Under the pieces are notes generated by a model. That model had not been told where the DNA came from. It searched no databases and saw only the letters and a program-made list of their open reading frames with translations. DNA of 31,102 bases from the NCBI GenBank assembly GCA_964455395.1, contig CAYVWB010000054.1:1-31102 (forward strand), given 5' to 3'. Both the position numbers and the translations under genes were made by a program. The stretch is from CAYVWB01 sp964455395 (GTDB taxonomy: Bacteria; Desulfobacterota; Desulfovibrionia; Desulfovibrionales; Desulfovibrionaceae). Positions 16,064 to 24,109 of this stretch are shown here, piece by piece. The stretch's first letter is position 1. Each line of letters opens with the position of its first letter.

Positions 16064-16136
16064 CCGCTTGCTTGGGGCTGGTTGCTTGGGATTGGCTGCT
16101 CTGGACTGATTGCTCGGGGGCTGGCTGCTTGGGATG
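16064..16136. repeat. Degenerate 14-15 bp tandem repeats in the ileS leader
   Basis: About five imperfect copies of a TGGCTGCTTGGGAT-like unit run just upstream of the ileS start, for example near 16094, 16108 and 16122. They lie between the probable promoter (16175-16202) and the start codon, so they are part of the mRNA leader. No T-box features could be picked out by eye. Confidence 0.5.
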
Positions 16137-16174
16137 AAATCGAGCGCGCCGCGCCGGCGGCGGCAAACCGCAAC

Positions 16175-16202
16175 CATGTAGCCTAGCGGGCCGGAAAGTC
16201 AA
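16175..16202 (-). promoter_or_regulatory. Probable ileS promoter
   Basis: On the minus strand, TTGACT (16202-16197), a 16-base spacer and TACATG (16180-16175) as a moderate -10 box. It is 139 bases upstream of the ileS start. It sits in a hairpin-forming stretch (GGCCGGAA/TTCCGGCC), which has no T-run and so is not clearly a terminator for the upstream gene. Confidence 0.4.
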
Positions 16203-16304
16203 GCGCCGAGGTTCCGGCCCCGTTGCAGGCGAACTCCTCCGCGTGCTCGCTGTCGCCATTCCGGAGCGCGCGACGCCGCGGAAGGCGACCAGACGTGGCG
16301 TGCT

Positions 16305-16841
16305 TCAGCGGGGAGAGCGCTGCATCGCTGGCGGGGGCGCAGCGGCGAAGCGAGCCGTGTGGGGGGAGACATACGCCCAACAGGGGAGCACCCCCACCCG
16401 GGTGCGCACAGGGATGACCCACCGACAATAGACCGAGGCCCCCCCGGGGATGAAATCCTCCAGCTCGTCCAGAATGCGGAGCCGCGCGGCGCCGTCGTGG
16501 AAGGTGAAGACTTCGCCGTGCACCATGCGCCAAGGCCCCGACGGGTTGAGCGCGCGACGCCGGGCGGGCGTGGCGTCGCCTGCCCAGGAAGCGAGCGCGT
16601 CATCCTCCAGAGTGTGGAGACGGGCGACATCGTCGGAGAGCTCGGCGGAACCGAGGGCGAGACGGTCCTCCGGCGGAACGAAGAGGGTGGGGTAGCCTTC
16701 CGGGCGATCGACCACGCGACCGCGCGCAAGGCCCGGCGTAAGGCTGGCGTAGCCGCGGCAGAGGAGGCCGTGATTGTGGTGGCCGCACTTGAGCGTGCCG
16801 TAGACGAAGACGCGCAAGGCGTCCCACTGGCTGCGAGACAT
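16305..16841 (-). CDS. Gamma-glutamylcyclotransferase-like protein
   Basis: 178 residues. The N-terminal VFVYGTLKCGHHNH carries the YGTLK signature of the gamma-glutamylcyclotransferase/AIG2 fold, and LDELEDFIPGGASVY holds a candidate catalytic glutamate. Family members release 5-oxoproline from gamma-glutamyl peptides or amines. The last 15-20 residues are a poorly conserved tail. It follows hypC on the same strand at 113 bases, at the end of the hydrogenase operon, with no obvious functional link. Substrate unknown. Confidence 0.85.
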   Translation of the reverse strand: MSRSQWDALRVFVYGTLKCGHHNHGLLCRGYASLTPGLARGRVVDRPEGYPTLFVPPEDRLALGSAELSDDVARLHTLEDDALASWAGDATPARRRALNPSGPWRMVHGEVFTFHDGAARLRILDELEDFIPGGASVYCRWVIPVRTRVGVLPCWAYVSPHTARFAAAPPPAMQRSPR

Positions 16842-16954
16842 GGTGGATGCTGCTGGGCGGTCGAACCCTGGAGGGAAGGCGTCGGAAGGGACGCAGCCTG
16901 TCAGGGGCGGCGTCGGCTTCCGGGCTCACGCGGGCGTTGGTTGGGCCGACGCGG

Positions 16955-17203
16955 CTAGAAGTTGGCCTTCTCGCCGTACTGTGCTTCGACCATGTCGCGA
17001 AGAATCTGGAGTGTTTCCTCGGCTTCCTTGGGGTCCAGCGCGCGCAAGGCGAACCCCGCATGGACGATGACGTAGTCGCCGATGTGGGCTTCGTTTTCCA
17101 GCAGCATGAGGGAGACCTTGATGAAAGTCTCGCTCTGGCCGACGCGGCACTGGGCCACGCCGTTATCCATTTCGGTGATCTGTGCAGGGATGGCAAGGCA
17201 CAT
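16955..17203 (-). CDS. hypC: Hydrogenase maturation chaperone HypC
   Basis: 82 residues starting MCLAIPAQI, the defining N-terminus of the HypC/HybG/HupF family; Cys2 binds the iron-ligand complex and the hydrogenase large subunit. A GAGG ribosome binding site is about six bases ahead of the ATG at 17203. HypC works with HypD to deliver Fe(CN)2CO to the precursor of HynA. It follows hynC at 36 bases and belongs to the hydrogenase operon. Confidence 0.96.
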   Translation of the reverse strand: MCLAIPAQITEMDNGVAQCRVGQSETFIKVSLMLLENEAHIGDYVIVHAGFALRALDPKEAEETLQILRDMVEAQYGEKANF

Positions 17204-17239
17204 GACGGGCCTCTCTATGGTGGCGGCGGGACGTGGCGC

Positions 17240-17734
17240 TCACGCGGTTTTGGGGATGGCGCGCCCGCCGTGTTGTTCGATTTCCTTGGCGACGATGGAG
17301 GCGAAGGCGTCCAGGCGAGCCTTGGCCGCCTCGGATATTTCCACGGCCATGGTCTCGTAGTCCGAAGGCTCCATGCCGATGACGACAGTCTCCGGCCTGT
17401 GCCCGGCAAGGTCGCACATGAGGAGCGTATCCACGAGGTCGGTCTGATGCAAGGAGTTTTTGAAGGCCAGTGATTTGCGCAGATCCTCGCCAACTAGCCG
17501 GTAGATGGAGCCGGGCTCGTCGCCGCCGAGCACGGCGTCCACGACGATGAGCTGGTCGCAGGACATGATGTGGTCCATGAGACGCGTGCCGAGGGTGCCG
17601 CCGTCCATGAGCTCCACGTTGTCGGAGACGTCGTACTCCTGCTGGATTTTCTCCACGCAGCGCACGCCGACGCCTTCGTCGGTGAAGAGGATGTTGCCCA
17701 CGCCGAGGACAAGAATTTTTTTGGGGTGTGTCAT
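17240..17734 (-). CDS. hynC: [NiFe] hydrogenase maturation endopeptidase
   Basis: 164 residues of the HyaD/HybD/HycI family (LGVGNILFTDEGVGVRCVE near the N-terminus; acidic residues there and in DGGTLG bind nickel in the precursor). The enzyme removes the C-terminal tail of the large subunit after nickel insertion; the target is the 15-residue tail of HynA, two genes' width away. The start ATG (17734) comes eight bases after the T-run of an intrinsic terminator and has no Shine-Dalgarno, so output of this gene is probably low. An AAAAAAA run at codons 5-7 is a slippage-prone site. Confidence 0.93.
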   Translation of the reverse strand: MTHPKKILVLGVGNILFTDEGVGVRCVEKIQQEYDVSDNVELMDGGTLGTRLMDHIMSCDQLIVVDAVLGGDEPGSIYRLVGEDLRKSLAFKNSLHQTDLVDTLLMCDLAGHRPETVVIGMEPSDYETMAVEISEAAKARLDAFASIVAKEIEQHGGRAIPKTA

Positions 17735-17741
17735 GGCGATG

Positions 17742-17778
17742 AAAAAACGGGAACCCGGCGCGTGGACCGGGCTCCCGT
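17742..17778 (-). terminator. Intrinsic terminator between hynA and hynC
   Basis: On the minus strand a 12-bp stem (ACGGGAGCCCGG with CCGGGTTCCCGT, one G-T pair) with an 8-base loop is followed directly by six T. It starts 25 bases after the hynA stop and ends just before the hynC start. It should end most transcripts after the two structural genes and let a fraction read through to hynC and hypC. Confidence 0.88.
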
Positions 17779-17803
17779 TGGGTGTTGAGGGTGTCGAGCC
17801 GGC

Positions 17804-19468
17804 CTAGAGGACCTTGAACTTGTGGACCTCGTTGGACTCGGGGTCGATGATGTGCACGCCGCAGGCGATGCAGGGGTCGTAAGCGTGCACGGTGCGCAGG
17901 ACTTCGACAGGGCGCTTGGGATCCGCCACGGGGGTGTTGATGAGCGCTTCTTCCAGGGGGCCGAGCACACCGTCGGCGTCGCGGGGCCCGAGGTTCCAGG
18001 TGGAGGGCACCACGAGCTGGAAGTTGTCGATCTTGCCGCCTTTGATCTTGATCCAGTGGGAAAGGGCGCCGCGAGGGGCGTTCACGTACCCCACGCCTTC
18101 GGCTTCATCAGGCATTTCCCACTCGGTGTAGAGATCGTCGTTGCCGCTGGCGACGTTGTCTTGCAGCTTGTTGATCCAGTTCTCGACCTGGTTGGCGATG
18201 ACCACCGTCTCGATGCCGCGGGCGGCGGTGCGGCCCAAGGTGGAGAAGAGGGCTTCGGGGCCCACGCCGAGGTGGTTCAGCACCATATCCGTGGTGGCTT
18301 TGATCTCGGGGTGGCCTTTGGCGTAGCCCACCAGCATGGTGGCGAGGGGGCCTGTTTCGATGGACTTGCCTTCGTAGCGGGGCGCTTTCATCCAGGAGTA
18401 GCGCTCGTCGCCGTGCATGTCCGTGTATTCGGGTTCGGTCACGCCGCTGTAGGGGTGGTGCGCTTCGGCGCCTTTGTACCAGGAGTGGCGCACGTGTTCC
18501 ACAACCGCGTCTTCCTTGTAGTCTTGCACGGCGGAGAGGTTGCGGTCGTAGATGATGCCTTGGGGGATGTAGCGGCTGTTCAGGTCGTATTCGTCGGTGG
18601 GGAATTCGCCGACGGACATGAAGTTGTGCGTGCCGCCGATGCCGGCCCAGTCCTTGTAGTAGGAAGCCACGGCGAGCAGGTCGGGGATGTAGACTTCCTC
18701 GATGAACTGCTTGGTTTCCTTGAAGAGGCTCATGAACTCCGCCACGCGCTCGGGCCGCAGGGCGTCGTAGTTGGTGCAGCCGCCCGCCACGGTGAACTGG
18801 GTGTGGGGGTTCTTGGCGCCGAAGATGGCCATGGCGCGCGCTGCTTTCACTTGGAGACGCAAGGCTTCCAGGTAGTGCGCCGTGGCGATGAGGTCCACTT
18901 CCGGGGGCAGGACGTAGGCGTCATGGCCGCCGAGGAAGTACGCGTTGGCGAAGATGCCGAGTTGACCGCTGTCGACGAAAGCTTGCAGCTTCTGCTGCAC
19001 GGCTTTGAGGTCCTCGGCGTTGGTGGGCCGGGGGGAGATGTCGTTGGCGATCTTGGCGGCTTTCTGGGGATCGGCTTTCAGCGCGTTGGTGACGTCCACC
19101 CAGTCCAGCGCGTGGAGGTGGTAGAAGTGGACGACGTGGTCGTGCAGGAAGTGGGAAGCCAGCACGAGGTTGCGCATGATGGTGGCGTTTTCGGGAATCT
19201 TGACGCCGATGGCGTTGTCCACACAGCGGGTGGAAGCCAGGGCGTGCACGTAGGTGCACACGCCGCAGGAGCGCTGGGTGAAGTGCTGAGCGTCGCGGGG
19301 GTCGCGGCCTTTGAGGATGATCTCGAGGCCGCGGAAGAGCTGGGAGCTGGACCAGGCGTCTTTGACCTTGCCGTTCTCCACTTCCACCTCGATGCGGAGG
19401 TGGCCTTCGATACGGGTGATCGGGTCGATGACCACTTTCCCGTTTTGGGTGTCATGAGCCGTGGACAT
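17804..19468 (-). CDS. hynA: Periplasmic [NiFe] hydrogenase large subunit
   Basis: 554 residues. The N-terminal RSCGVC motif (Cys68, Cys71) and the C-terminal CIACGVH (Cys533, Cys536) supply the four cysteines that hold the nickel-iron centre. Processing by HynC would cut after His539 and remove 15 residues (IIDPESNEVHKFKVL), matching the D. gigas precursor. It has no signal peptide; the large subunit is exported with the small subunit by the Tat system. The ATG at 19468 has AGGAGA eight bases upstream. It follows hynB at 86 bases. It catalyses reversible H2 oxidation, in this group usually coupled to cytochrome c3. Confidence 0.98.
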   Translation of the reverse strand: MSTAHDTQNGKVVIDPITRIEGHLRIEVEVENGKVKDAWSSSQLFRGLEIILKGRDPRDAQHFTQRSCGVCTYVHALASTRCVDNAIGVKIPENATIMRNLVLASHFLHDHVVHFYHLHALDWVDVTNALKADPQKAAKIANDISPRPTNAEDLKAVQQKLQAFVDSGQLGIFANAYFLGGHDAYVLPPEVDLIATAHYLEALRLQVKAARAMAIFGAKNPHTQFTVAGGCTNYDALRPERVAEFMSLFKETKQFIEEVYIPDLLAVASYYKDWAGIGGTHNFMSVGEFPTDEYDLNSRYIPQGIIYDRNLSAVQDYKEDAVVEHVRHSWYKGAEAHHPYSGVTEPEYTDMHGDERYSWMKAPRYEGKSIETGPLATMLVGYAKGHPEIKATTDMVLNHLGVGPEALFSTLGRTAARGIETVVIANQVENWINKLQDNVASGNDDLYTEWEMPDEAEGVGYVNAPRGALSHWIKIKGGKIDNFQLVVPSTWNLGPRDADGVLGPLEEALINTPVADPKRPVEVLRTVHAYDPCIACGVHIIDPESNEVHKFKVL

Positions 19469-19554
19469 ATATGGTTCTCCTCTCGCGTATGCTGCGTGAC
19501 GACGACTGCGCCGCGGCGCGGGTGCGTCGAGCGTTTGCTTGGTCCTCTAGGGGC

Positions 19555-20499
19555 TTAGGCCTCGTAGAAGGGGGTCAGGGTGTCCCAGAAGTTGGGCTCG
19601 CTGCAGCCGATGCAGGGGTGTCCTGCTTGCACGGGCCAGTTGGTCTGGTTGAAGAGGACCTTCGGGCAGTTGTTGTAGGTCATGGGGCCTTTGCAGCCCA
19701 GTTCGTAGAGGCACCAGCCCTTCTTGGCTTCTTCCGAGCCGAAGGACGCTGCGAACTCGCCGTTTTCGAAGTGCTTCAGGCGTTCGCAGTTGTCGTGCAC
19801 GGATTCGCCGTAGAAGAGCACGGGGCGGTTGATCTCGTCCATCTCGGGCAAACCCTTGGTGAGGAAGTGCACCACCGTGCCCACGAAGTTGATGGGGTTC
19901 GGCGGACACCCGGCGAGGTTGATGGCGTTGACGCCGTACTGACCCAGAACCTCGTTCACGCCCTTGGTGGCGGTGGGGTTCGGCGCAGCAGCTTGCACGC
20001 CGCCGTAGCAGGCGCAGTTGCCGATGCAGATGGTGGCTTGCGCGCCGGTAGCCACTTTCTTGGTCAGGTCGTACATGGTCATGCCGGCCACTTTACCGTG
20101 AATGCCATTCTCGGCTGTGGGAATGCCGCCTTCAACCACGCAGATGTAGTCGCCTTCCATGGCTTTGTACATCGCATCTTTTGCAGCGTATCCGGAGCCA
20201 GCCATGAGCGTCTCGTGGTAGTCCAGCGAGATGGTGTCGAGAATCAGCTCGTCAAGGTAGGGGTCCATGGTGCGCAGTACGGATTCGGTGCAGCCGGTGC
20301 ACTCCGCGTTGTGCAGATAGATCACGGAAGGACGTTTCTTGGACGTCAGGGCTTCTGCCACTTTCGGCGCGAAGGCGGGGCCCATGCCCATGGCTGCGGC
20401 GATAGCCGTGCAGAACTTCATGAAGTCGCGACGGCTCACTCCGCGTTGGGCAAGACGTTCCTCGGCGCCATCTCGTCCGAGACCGACATAGTATTTCAT
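19555..20499 (-). CDS. hynB: Periplasmic [NiFe] hydrogenase small subunit, Tat precursor
   Basis: 314 residues. The N-terminus carries a twin-arginine signal SRRDFMKFC and a hydrophobic stretch; cleavage after Ala50 would leave a 264-residue mature protein, the same length as the D. gigas subunit. Proximal cluster ligands begin with CTGC (mature Cys17 and Cys20), and later cysteines in CIGNCACYGG, NCPK, and HPCIGC serve the proximal, distal and [3Fe-4S] clusters. These pass electrons from the active site to the outside. GGAGG lies seven bases before the ATG at 20499. The naming follows the D. vulgaris use of hynB for the small subunit. Confidence 0.98.
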   Translation of the reverse strand: MKYYVGLGRDGAEERLAQRGVSRRDFMKFCTAIAAAMGMGPAFAPKVAEALTSKKRPSVIYLHNAECTGCTESVLRTMDPYLDELILDTISLDYHETLMAGSGYAAKDAMYKAMEGDYICVVEGGIPTAENGIHGKVAGMTMYDLTKKVATGAQATICIGNCACYGGVQAAAPNPTATKGVNEVLGQYGVNAINLAGCPPNPINFVGTVVHFLTKGLPEMDEINRPVLFYGESVHDNCERLKHFENGEFAASFGSEEAKKGWCLYELGCKGPMTYNNCPKVLFNQTNWPVQAGHPCIGCSEPNFWDTLTPFYEA

Positions 20500-20942
20500 C
20501 AGGCTTCCTCCATCCGCTTATGGTTTGGTCCATCTGGGGGACACTTTCCTGCATGACGCCCCGCCCGGGCCTACGCCTTCAGGCGCTGCGTTCTCAGGGG
20601 GTCGGCATCATCACGACGATGAAAGAACTGGCGGCGGAGAACGACCTTCCACACGAAGACTCCGCCGCAAGAATTGCAGCATTGAGTTAAGTCTGTCTCT
20701 TAATGATTAAGCAACATGAGGTCAATAGAAATTCGCTGAATCCACGGTCTTTTCCAGGCTTCCATGGTCCTTGTGCAGGGAAGCCAACTCGCCGGAAGCG
20801 TTCAGAAACGTCTCGTTCGCGCAGGCATGTCGTCGTGTGCGCACGAAGCGCCTGCGATGGGCGCGCAGCGTGTCACAAAAGAAAGATTCGTATGTACGAT
20901 TCGCGTCCTGCTCCCTGCGTCGAAACACGCCGCCTCACCATG
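20500..20942. other. Leader and upstream region of the hydrogenase operon
   Basis: About 440 bases without a gene. The 200 bases nearest hynB are GC-rich and hold the ribosome binding site. Around 20690-20735 the sequence becomes AT-rich, with a possible -35 TTGACC at 20725-20720 on the hydrogenase strand and the palindrome at 20699-20711; no good -10 box accompanies it. I found no sigma-54 site. Open frames here lack motifs and ribosome binding sites. Confidence 0.5.
20699..20711. promoter_or_regulatory. AT-rich 13-bp palindrome upstream of hynB
   Basis: CTTAATGATTAAG is a six-base inverted repeat around one central base, about 200 bases ahead of the hynB start in an otherwise GC-rich genome. 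It abuts a possible -35 element (TTGACC). It may be a regulator site for the hydrogenase operon; no known consensus was matched. Confidence 0.35.
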
Positions 20943-20980
20943 AAAAAACGCCCCCGACACGCGTGCTCGCGTCGGGGGCG
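20943..20980 (-). terminator. Intrinsic terminator of rho
   Basis: On the minus strand a GC-rich stem (CGCCCCCGAC with GTCGGGGGCG) and 12-base loop are followed by TTTTTT. It lies 37 bases after the rho stop and closes the operon that runs from ispE to rho. Confidence 0.9.
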
Positions 20981-21016
20981 TCATGGGGAACGTCGACATC
21001 ATCAAAGACGAGGGCC

Positions 21017-22264
21017 TCAGCGGTTCATCACATCCAGGAACTCGCGGTTGCTCTTGGCGCCGCGCATCTTGTCCAGCAGGAAATCCATGGAATCCATGGG
21101 GCTCATGGGCGCCAGCACCTTGCGCAAAATCCACACGCGGTTGAGCACGTCCGGCTCCAGCAGCAGCTCTTCCTTCCGGGTGCCGGAGCGGTTGATGTCG
21201 ATGGCGGGGAAGACGCGTTTCTCCGCAAGGTGCCGCTCCAGATAGATTTCCATGTTGCCGGTGCCCTTGAATTCTTCGAAAATAACCTCGTCCATGCGCG
21301 AACCTGTATCGATAAGCGCTGTAGCGATGATGGTGAGACTGCCGCCTTCCTCGATGTTGCGCGCAGCGCCGAAGAAGCGCTTGGGGCGTTGGAGCGCGTT
21401 GGCGTCCAGACCGCCGGAGAGCACGCGGCCCGAGGAGGGCGTCACGGCGTTGTAAGCGCGGCCCAAGCGGGTGATGGAGTCCAGCAGGATGACGACGTCG
21501 CGGCCGCGCTCCACGAGGCGCTTGGCTTTTTCCATCACCATTTCGCATACTTGTACGTGGCGGGTGGGGGGCTCGTCAAAGGTTGAGCTGACCACTTCGG
21601 CGTCCACGGTGCGTTGCATGTCGGTGACCTCCTCAGGTCGCTCGTCGATGAGCAGGACGATGAGGTACACCTCGGGATGGTTGACGTTGATGGAGTTGGC
21701 GATGGTCTGCAGCAGCATGGTCTTGCCGGTGCGCGGCGGTGCGACGATAAGGCCCCGCTGGCCGCAGCCAATGGGCGCCAGCAGGTCGATGACGCGGCCG
21801 GAGTAGTTGTCCTTGCCGTTCTCCATGCGCAACGTGCGGTCGGGATAGATGGGCGTCAGGTTGTCGAAGAGAACGAGATGTTTGGATTTTTCCGGCGCGT
21901 CCATGCCAATTTCGCTGACGCGAAGCAAGGCGAAGTAGCGCTCGCCTTCCTTGGGCGGCCGGATCTGTCCGGAAATGATGTCGCCTTTGCGCAAGCCGAA
22001 GCGACGAATTTGTGAGGGTGAGACGTAGATGTCGTCCGGCCCTGGCATGTAGGAGTACATGGGGGAGCGGAGGAACCCGAAGCCGTCCGGAAGAATTTCG
22101 AGGACGCCTTCACCATAGATGGCGCCGTTTTTCGAAGCGCAGCTCTGCAACAAGGCGAAGATGAGCTCTTGTTTGCGCATGGAGCTGGCGTTTTCGATGT
22201 TGTATTCTTCGGATAGCGCCATGAGCTCTTGCATGCTCTTGGTTTTGAGCTCTGACAGGTTCAT
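21017..22264 (-). CDS. rho: Transcription termination factor Rho
   Basis: 415 residues from the ATG at 22264 (MNLSELKTKSM), the typical start with GGAG about seven bases upstream; in-frame ATG codons at 22318 and 22351 only add unconserved residues. The N-terminal domain and the RNA-binding OSB fold (about 50-120, GFGFLRS) are followed by the RecA-type ATPase with the P-loop APPRTGKT (175-182), the Q-loop/R-loop region, and DSITRLGRAYN. Rho is a hexameric RNA helicase that ends transcription at C-rich sites. Close homologues end at about the same residue. Confidence 0.97.
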   Translation of the reverse strand: MNLSELKTKSMQELMALSEEYNIENASSMRKQELIFALLQSCASKNGAIYGEGVLEILPDGFGFLRSPMYSYMPGPDDIYVSPSQIRRFGLRKGDIISGQIRPPKEGERYFALLRVSEIGMDAPEKSKHLVLFDNLTPIYPDRTLRMENGKDNYSGRVIDLLAPIGCGQRGLIVAPPRTGKTMLLQTIANSINVNHPEVYLIVLLIDERPEEVTDMQRTVDAEVVSSTFDEPPTRHVQVCEMVMEKAKRLVERGRDVVILLDSITRLGRAYNAVTPSSGRVLSGGLDANALQRPKRFFGAARNIEEGGSLTIIATALIDTGSRMDEVIFEEFKGTGNMEIYLERHLAEKRVFPAIDINRSGTRKEELLLEPDVLNRVWILRKVLAPMSPMDSMDFLLDKMRGAKSNREFLDVMNR

Positions 22265-22449
22265 TATGGACTCCGCATTGGGTTGCTGCTTGGACGCTTT
22301 GGCGCGATTTTTTCTCATAAGCGGCGAGGGGTGAGGAGCGGGCGGGTTCAATGGGAAGAGCGCGCCCTGTCAAGGGCGGGCGCAGGGTACAGACCGATGG
22401 GGGTGGACATCGTGCGGGGCAGTGGCGTCCAGAAGTGCTCGAGTTCGTT

Positions 22450-22467
22450 GTGATCTTTGTGATCTTT
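22450..22467. repeat. 9-bp tandem repeat next to the rho promoter
   Basis: GTGATCTTT is repeated head to tail (22450-22458 and 22459-22467) and runs into the -10 element. The preceding T makes TTGTGATC, resembling half-sites of Crp/Fnr-type regulators, but as direct rather than inverted copies. Confidence 0.5.
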
Positions 22468-22473
22468 ATAACA
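22465..22473 (-). promoter_or_regulatory. Extended -10 promoter for rho
   Basis: On the minus strand TGT followed by TATAAA is a strong extended -10 box. There is no good -35 match 17 bases upstream. The transcript would start about 190 bases before the rho ATG. Confidence 0.45.
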
Positions 22474-22713
22474 AGGTCCCGCGGGTGGGCGTCTGCGCTG
22501 TGGGCGCATGCGCGGAGCGCATGACCGGGAGCGCACGCCGAAGCGCGGTTTCGACGCTATCTGGAGGCGAGTCCAGAGGGTCGTTGCCTCTAGGTGCGAC
22601 GATGCCGATGGAAAAGTTCAGGGACGTGACGTCTGGGCTGGAAGCGCGATCAAGCGACGCTTGAGCGTCCATTCATCATGTAGCGCAACAACTTCGCCAA
22701 TGCAAGGACTTTT

Positions 22714-23226
22714 CTACTCTTTTTCTTCCGGCTGCAAAGCGTCCTGGAAGAGCTCTTCCACTTCCACTTTCACGTGGTCGGGTTCTTTGTCCGTGGCGTG
22801 AGCGAGCTCGATGGTCAGCAAGCTCATGGCTTGTTCCAGCAGGCGTCGTTCGCCGAAGGAGAGTTCCTTCTCCTTGCCGATGAGCAGCAATTCCTTGAGC
22901 ACATACGCCACGTCGCGCAAGTCGCCGCTCTTGAGTTTCTCCGAATATTCCCGGTACCGGCGGTTCCAGTTCTGGCCCGAATAACCCGTGAAGTCCGAGC
23001 GATCCTTCAGGGAATCCAGAATCGCCTCGCCTTCAGGACGTGAGCACAACGAGCGCAAGCCCACGTTGTCCGCGTTCTCCACAGGGACCATGAGCGTCAC
23101 GTTGTTGGAGAGGATGCGTACGATGTAGTACTCGGCCTCGACGCCGCCGATGGACTGCGTCTCCACGCGCTCCACGCGCCCGACCCCTTGCGCGGGGTAC
23201 ACCACTAGCTGTTCGACATCGAACAC
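22714..23226 (-). CDS. carD: CarD family transcriptional regulator
   Basis: 170 residues starting with GTG at 23226, backed by AAGGAG about nine bases upstream. The N-terminal Tudor-like domain (VVYPAQGVGRVERVE) binds the RNA polymerase beta subunit; the helical C-terminal part with NWNRRYREYSEKLKSGD contacts promoter DNA through a conserved tryptophan. CarD proteins stabilise open complexes, often at rRNA promoters. It lies between pth and rho, an order I recall from other Desulfovibrio genomes. A short acidic tail ends the protein. Confidence 0.94.
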   Translation of the reverse strand: MFDVEQLVVYPAQGVGRVERVETQSIGGVEAEYYIVRILSNNVTLMVPVENADNVGLRSLCSRPEGEAILDSLKDRSDFTGYSGQNWNRRYREYSEKLKSGDLRDVAYVLKELLLIGKEKELSFGERRLLEQAMSLLTIELAHATDKEPDHVKVEVEELFQDALQPEEKE

Positions 23227-23354
23227 TCGTTTATCTCCTTGAGACAGGAAAAGACTACTGCGGAGGGAAATGTGTCGTTGGTGTGAAGATTACCCCAAAC
23301 GGAAACAATAGTCCACAACGGAAAAAGGCTCTGAGGATCGCTTTGGCAGGCAGC

Positions 23355-23987
23355 TCATTCCGCAGCCGGCGTTTCTGGCGGCGTGGGCCGGAAGCTGTTC
23401 ACCTGCTCCATGGCCCGGGTCGCGCCATGCCGGGCGAAAGTCGCCAGACACTTGAGCGAAGCAGCGAGCACTTCCGCCGCCAGTGCTTCCTCCTCGGGGG
23501 AAAACGGCGCGAGCACATACCCCGCCATATCCCCGCGCGCGGGACGCCCCACCCCCAGCCGCAACCGATAGTAGTCGGCGGAGCCCAATTGCTCCGTGAT
23601 GGATTTCAGGCCGTTGTGACCCGCCGAGCCACCACCCAGCTTGAGCTTCATGCGCCCCAGGGGAAGGTCCAGCTCGTCGTGCGCCACCAGCAACTGCGCT
23701 GGCTCAAGTTTGAAAAAACGCATTACAGGCGCCACGGCTTCGCCGGAGAGATTCATGAATGTCATGGGTTTGAGCAGCAACCACGGTGGGCTTTGCGCCA
23801 CGGGGCTGGCGCGCCACAGCTCGCCTTTGCCTTTGGCGGCTTTCACAGGAGCCAGATTGGCCGTGCGGCGTTGCTCCAGCGAGGCGCACAAGGCGTCAAC
23901 CAGCATGAACCCGTAGTTGTGCCGGGTGCGTTCGTACTGGGGGCCGGGGTTGCCCAGACCGGCGAGGAGCATGGCGTAGGTGGACAT
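23355..23987 (-). CDS. pth: Peptidyl-tRNA hydrolase
   Basis: 210 residues from the ATG at 23987 (MSTYAMLLAGLGNPG). The catalytic histidine is in RTRHNYGF (His23), with the asparagine MTFMNLSG and the aspartate VAHDELDLPLG also present. The enzyme frees tRNA from stalled peptidyl-tRNA. No clear ribosome binding site; the second ATG five codons later is possible. It follows rplY, the usual ctc-pth pair. Confidence 0.96.
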   Translation of the reverse strand: MSTYAMLLAGLGNPGPQYERTRHNYGFMLVDALCASLEQRRTANLAPVKAAKGKGELWRASPVAQSPPWLLLKPMTFMNLSGEAVAPVMRFFKLEPAQLLVAHDELDLPLGRMKLKLGGGSAGHNGLKSITEQLGSADYYRLRLGVGRPARGDMAGYVLAPFSPEEEALAAEVLAASLKCLATFARHGATRAMEQVNSFRPTPPETPAAE

Positions 23988-24001
23988 GAGCGAGACGAGG
24001 C

Positions 24002-24034
24002 GCGCCCCCCACGCCGGCATGACGCAGGGGGCGC
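24002..24034 (-). repeat. Inverted repeat between rplY and pth
   Basis: GCGCCCCC (24002-24009) pairs with GGGGGCGC (24027-24034) across a 17-base loop, about 15 bases ahead of the pth start. No T-run follows. It may separate translation of the two genes or be a partial attenuator. Confidence 0.45.
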
Positions 24035-24109
24035 AGCGTGCGCAGTGAAGTCGTCAAGAACGAACCAGACAGCTTCGAACGCCGCCGGGTCGCGTCGACG
24101 CCGTGAGGG

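Larger units (their letters stand above)
22265..22713. other. rho leader and carD 3' region
   Basis: 449 bases without a gene. On the minus strand it contains a likely rho promoter (22465-22473) and a leader of about 190 bases, which leaves room for Rho autoregulation as in other bacteria. Nearer carD there is a near-palindrome GACGCTTGAGCGTC (about 22653-22666) but no T-run, so no clear terminator separates carD from rho. Confidence 0.5.

Noticed and set aside
13148..16186. 1012-codon open frame on the plus strand opposite ileS, and similar long antisense frames over mop (2832-5636) and hynA (17822-19558)
   Set aside because: The minus-strand genes have clear motifs and ribosome binding sites. 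Long antisense frames are expected in GC-rich coding DNA.
16191..16220. GGCCGGAA/TTCCGGCC hairpin as a terminator for the cyclotransferase-like gene
   Set aside because: No T-run follows and the ileS promoter lies in the same place.
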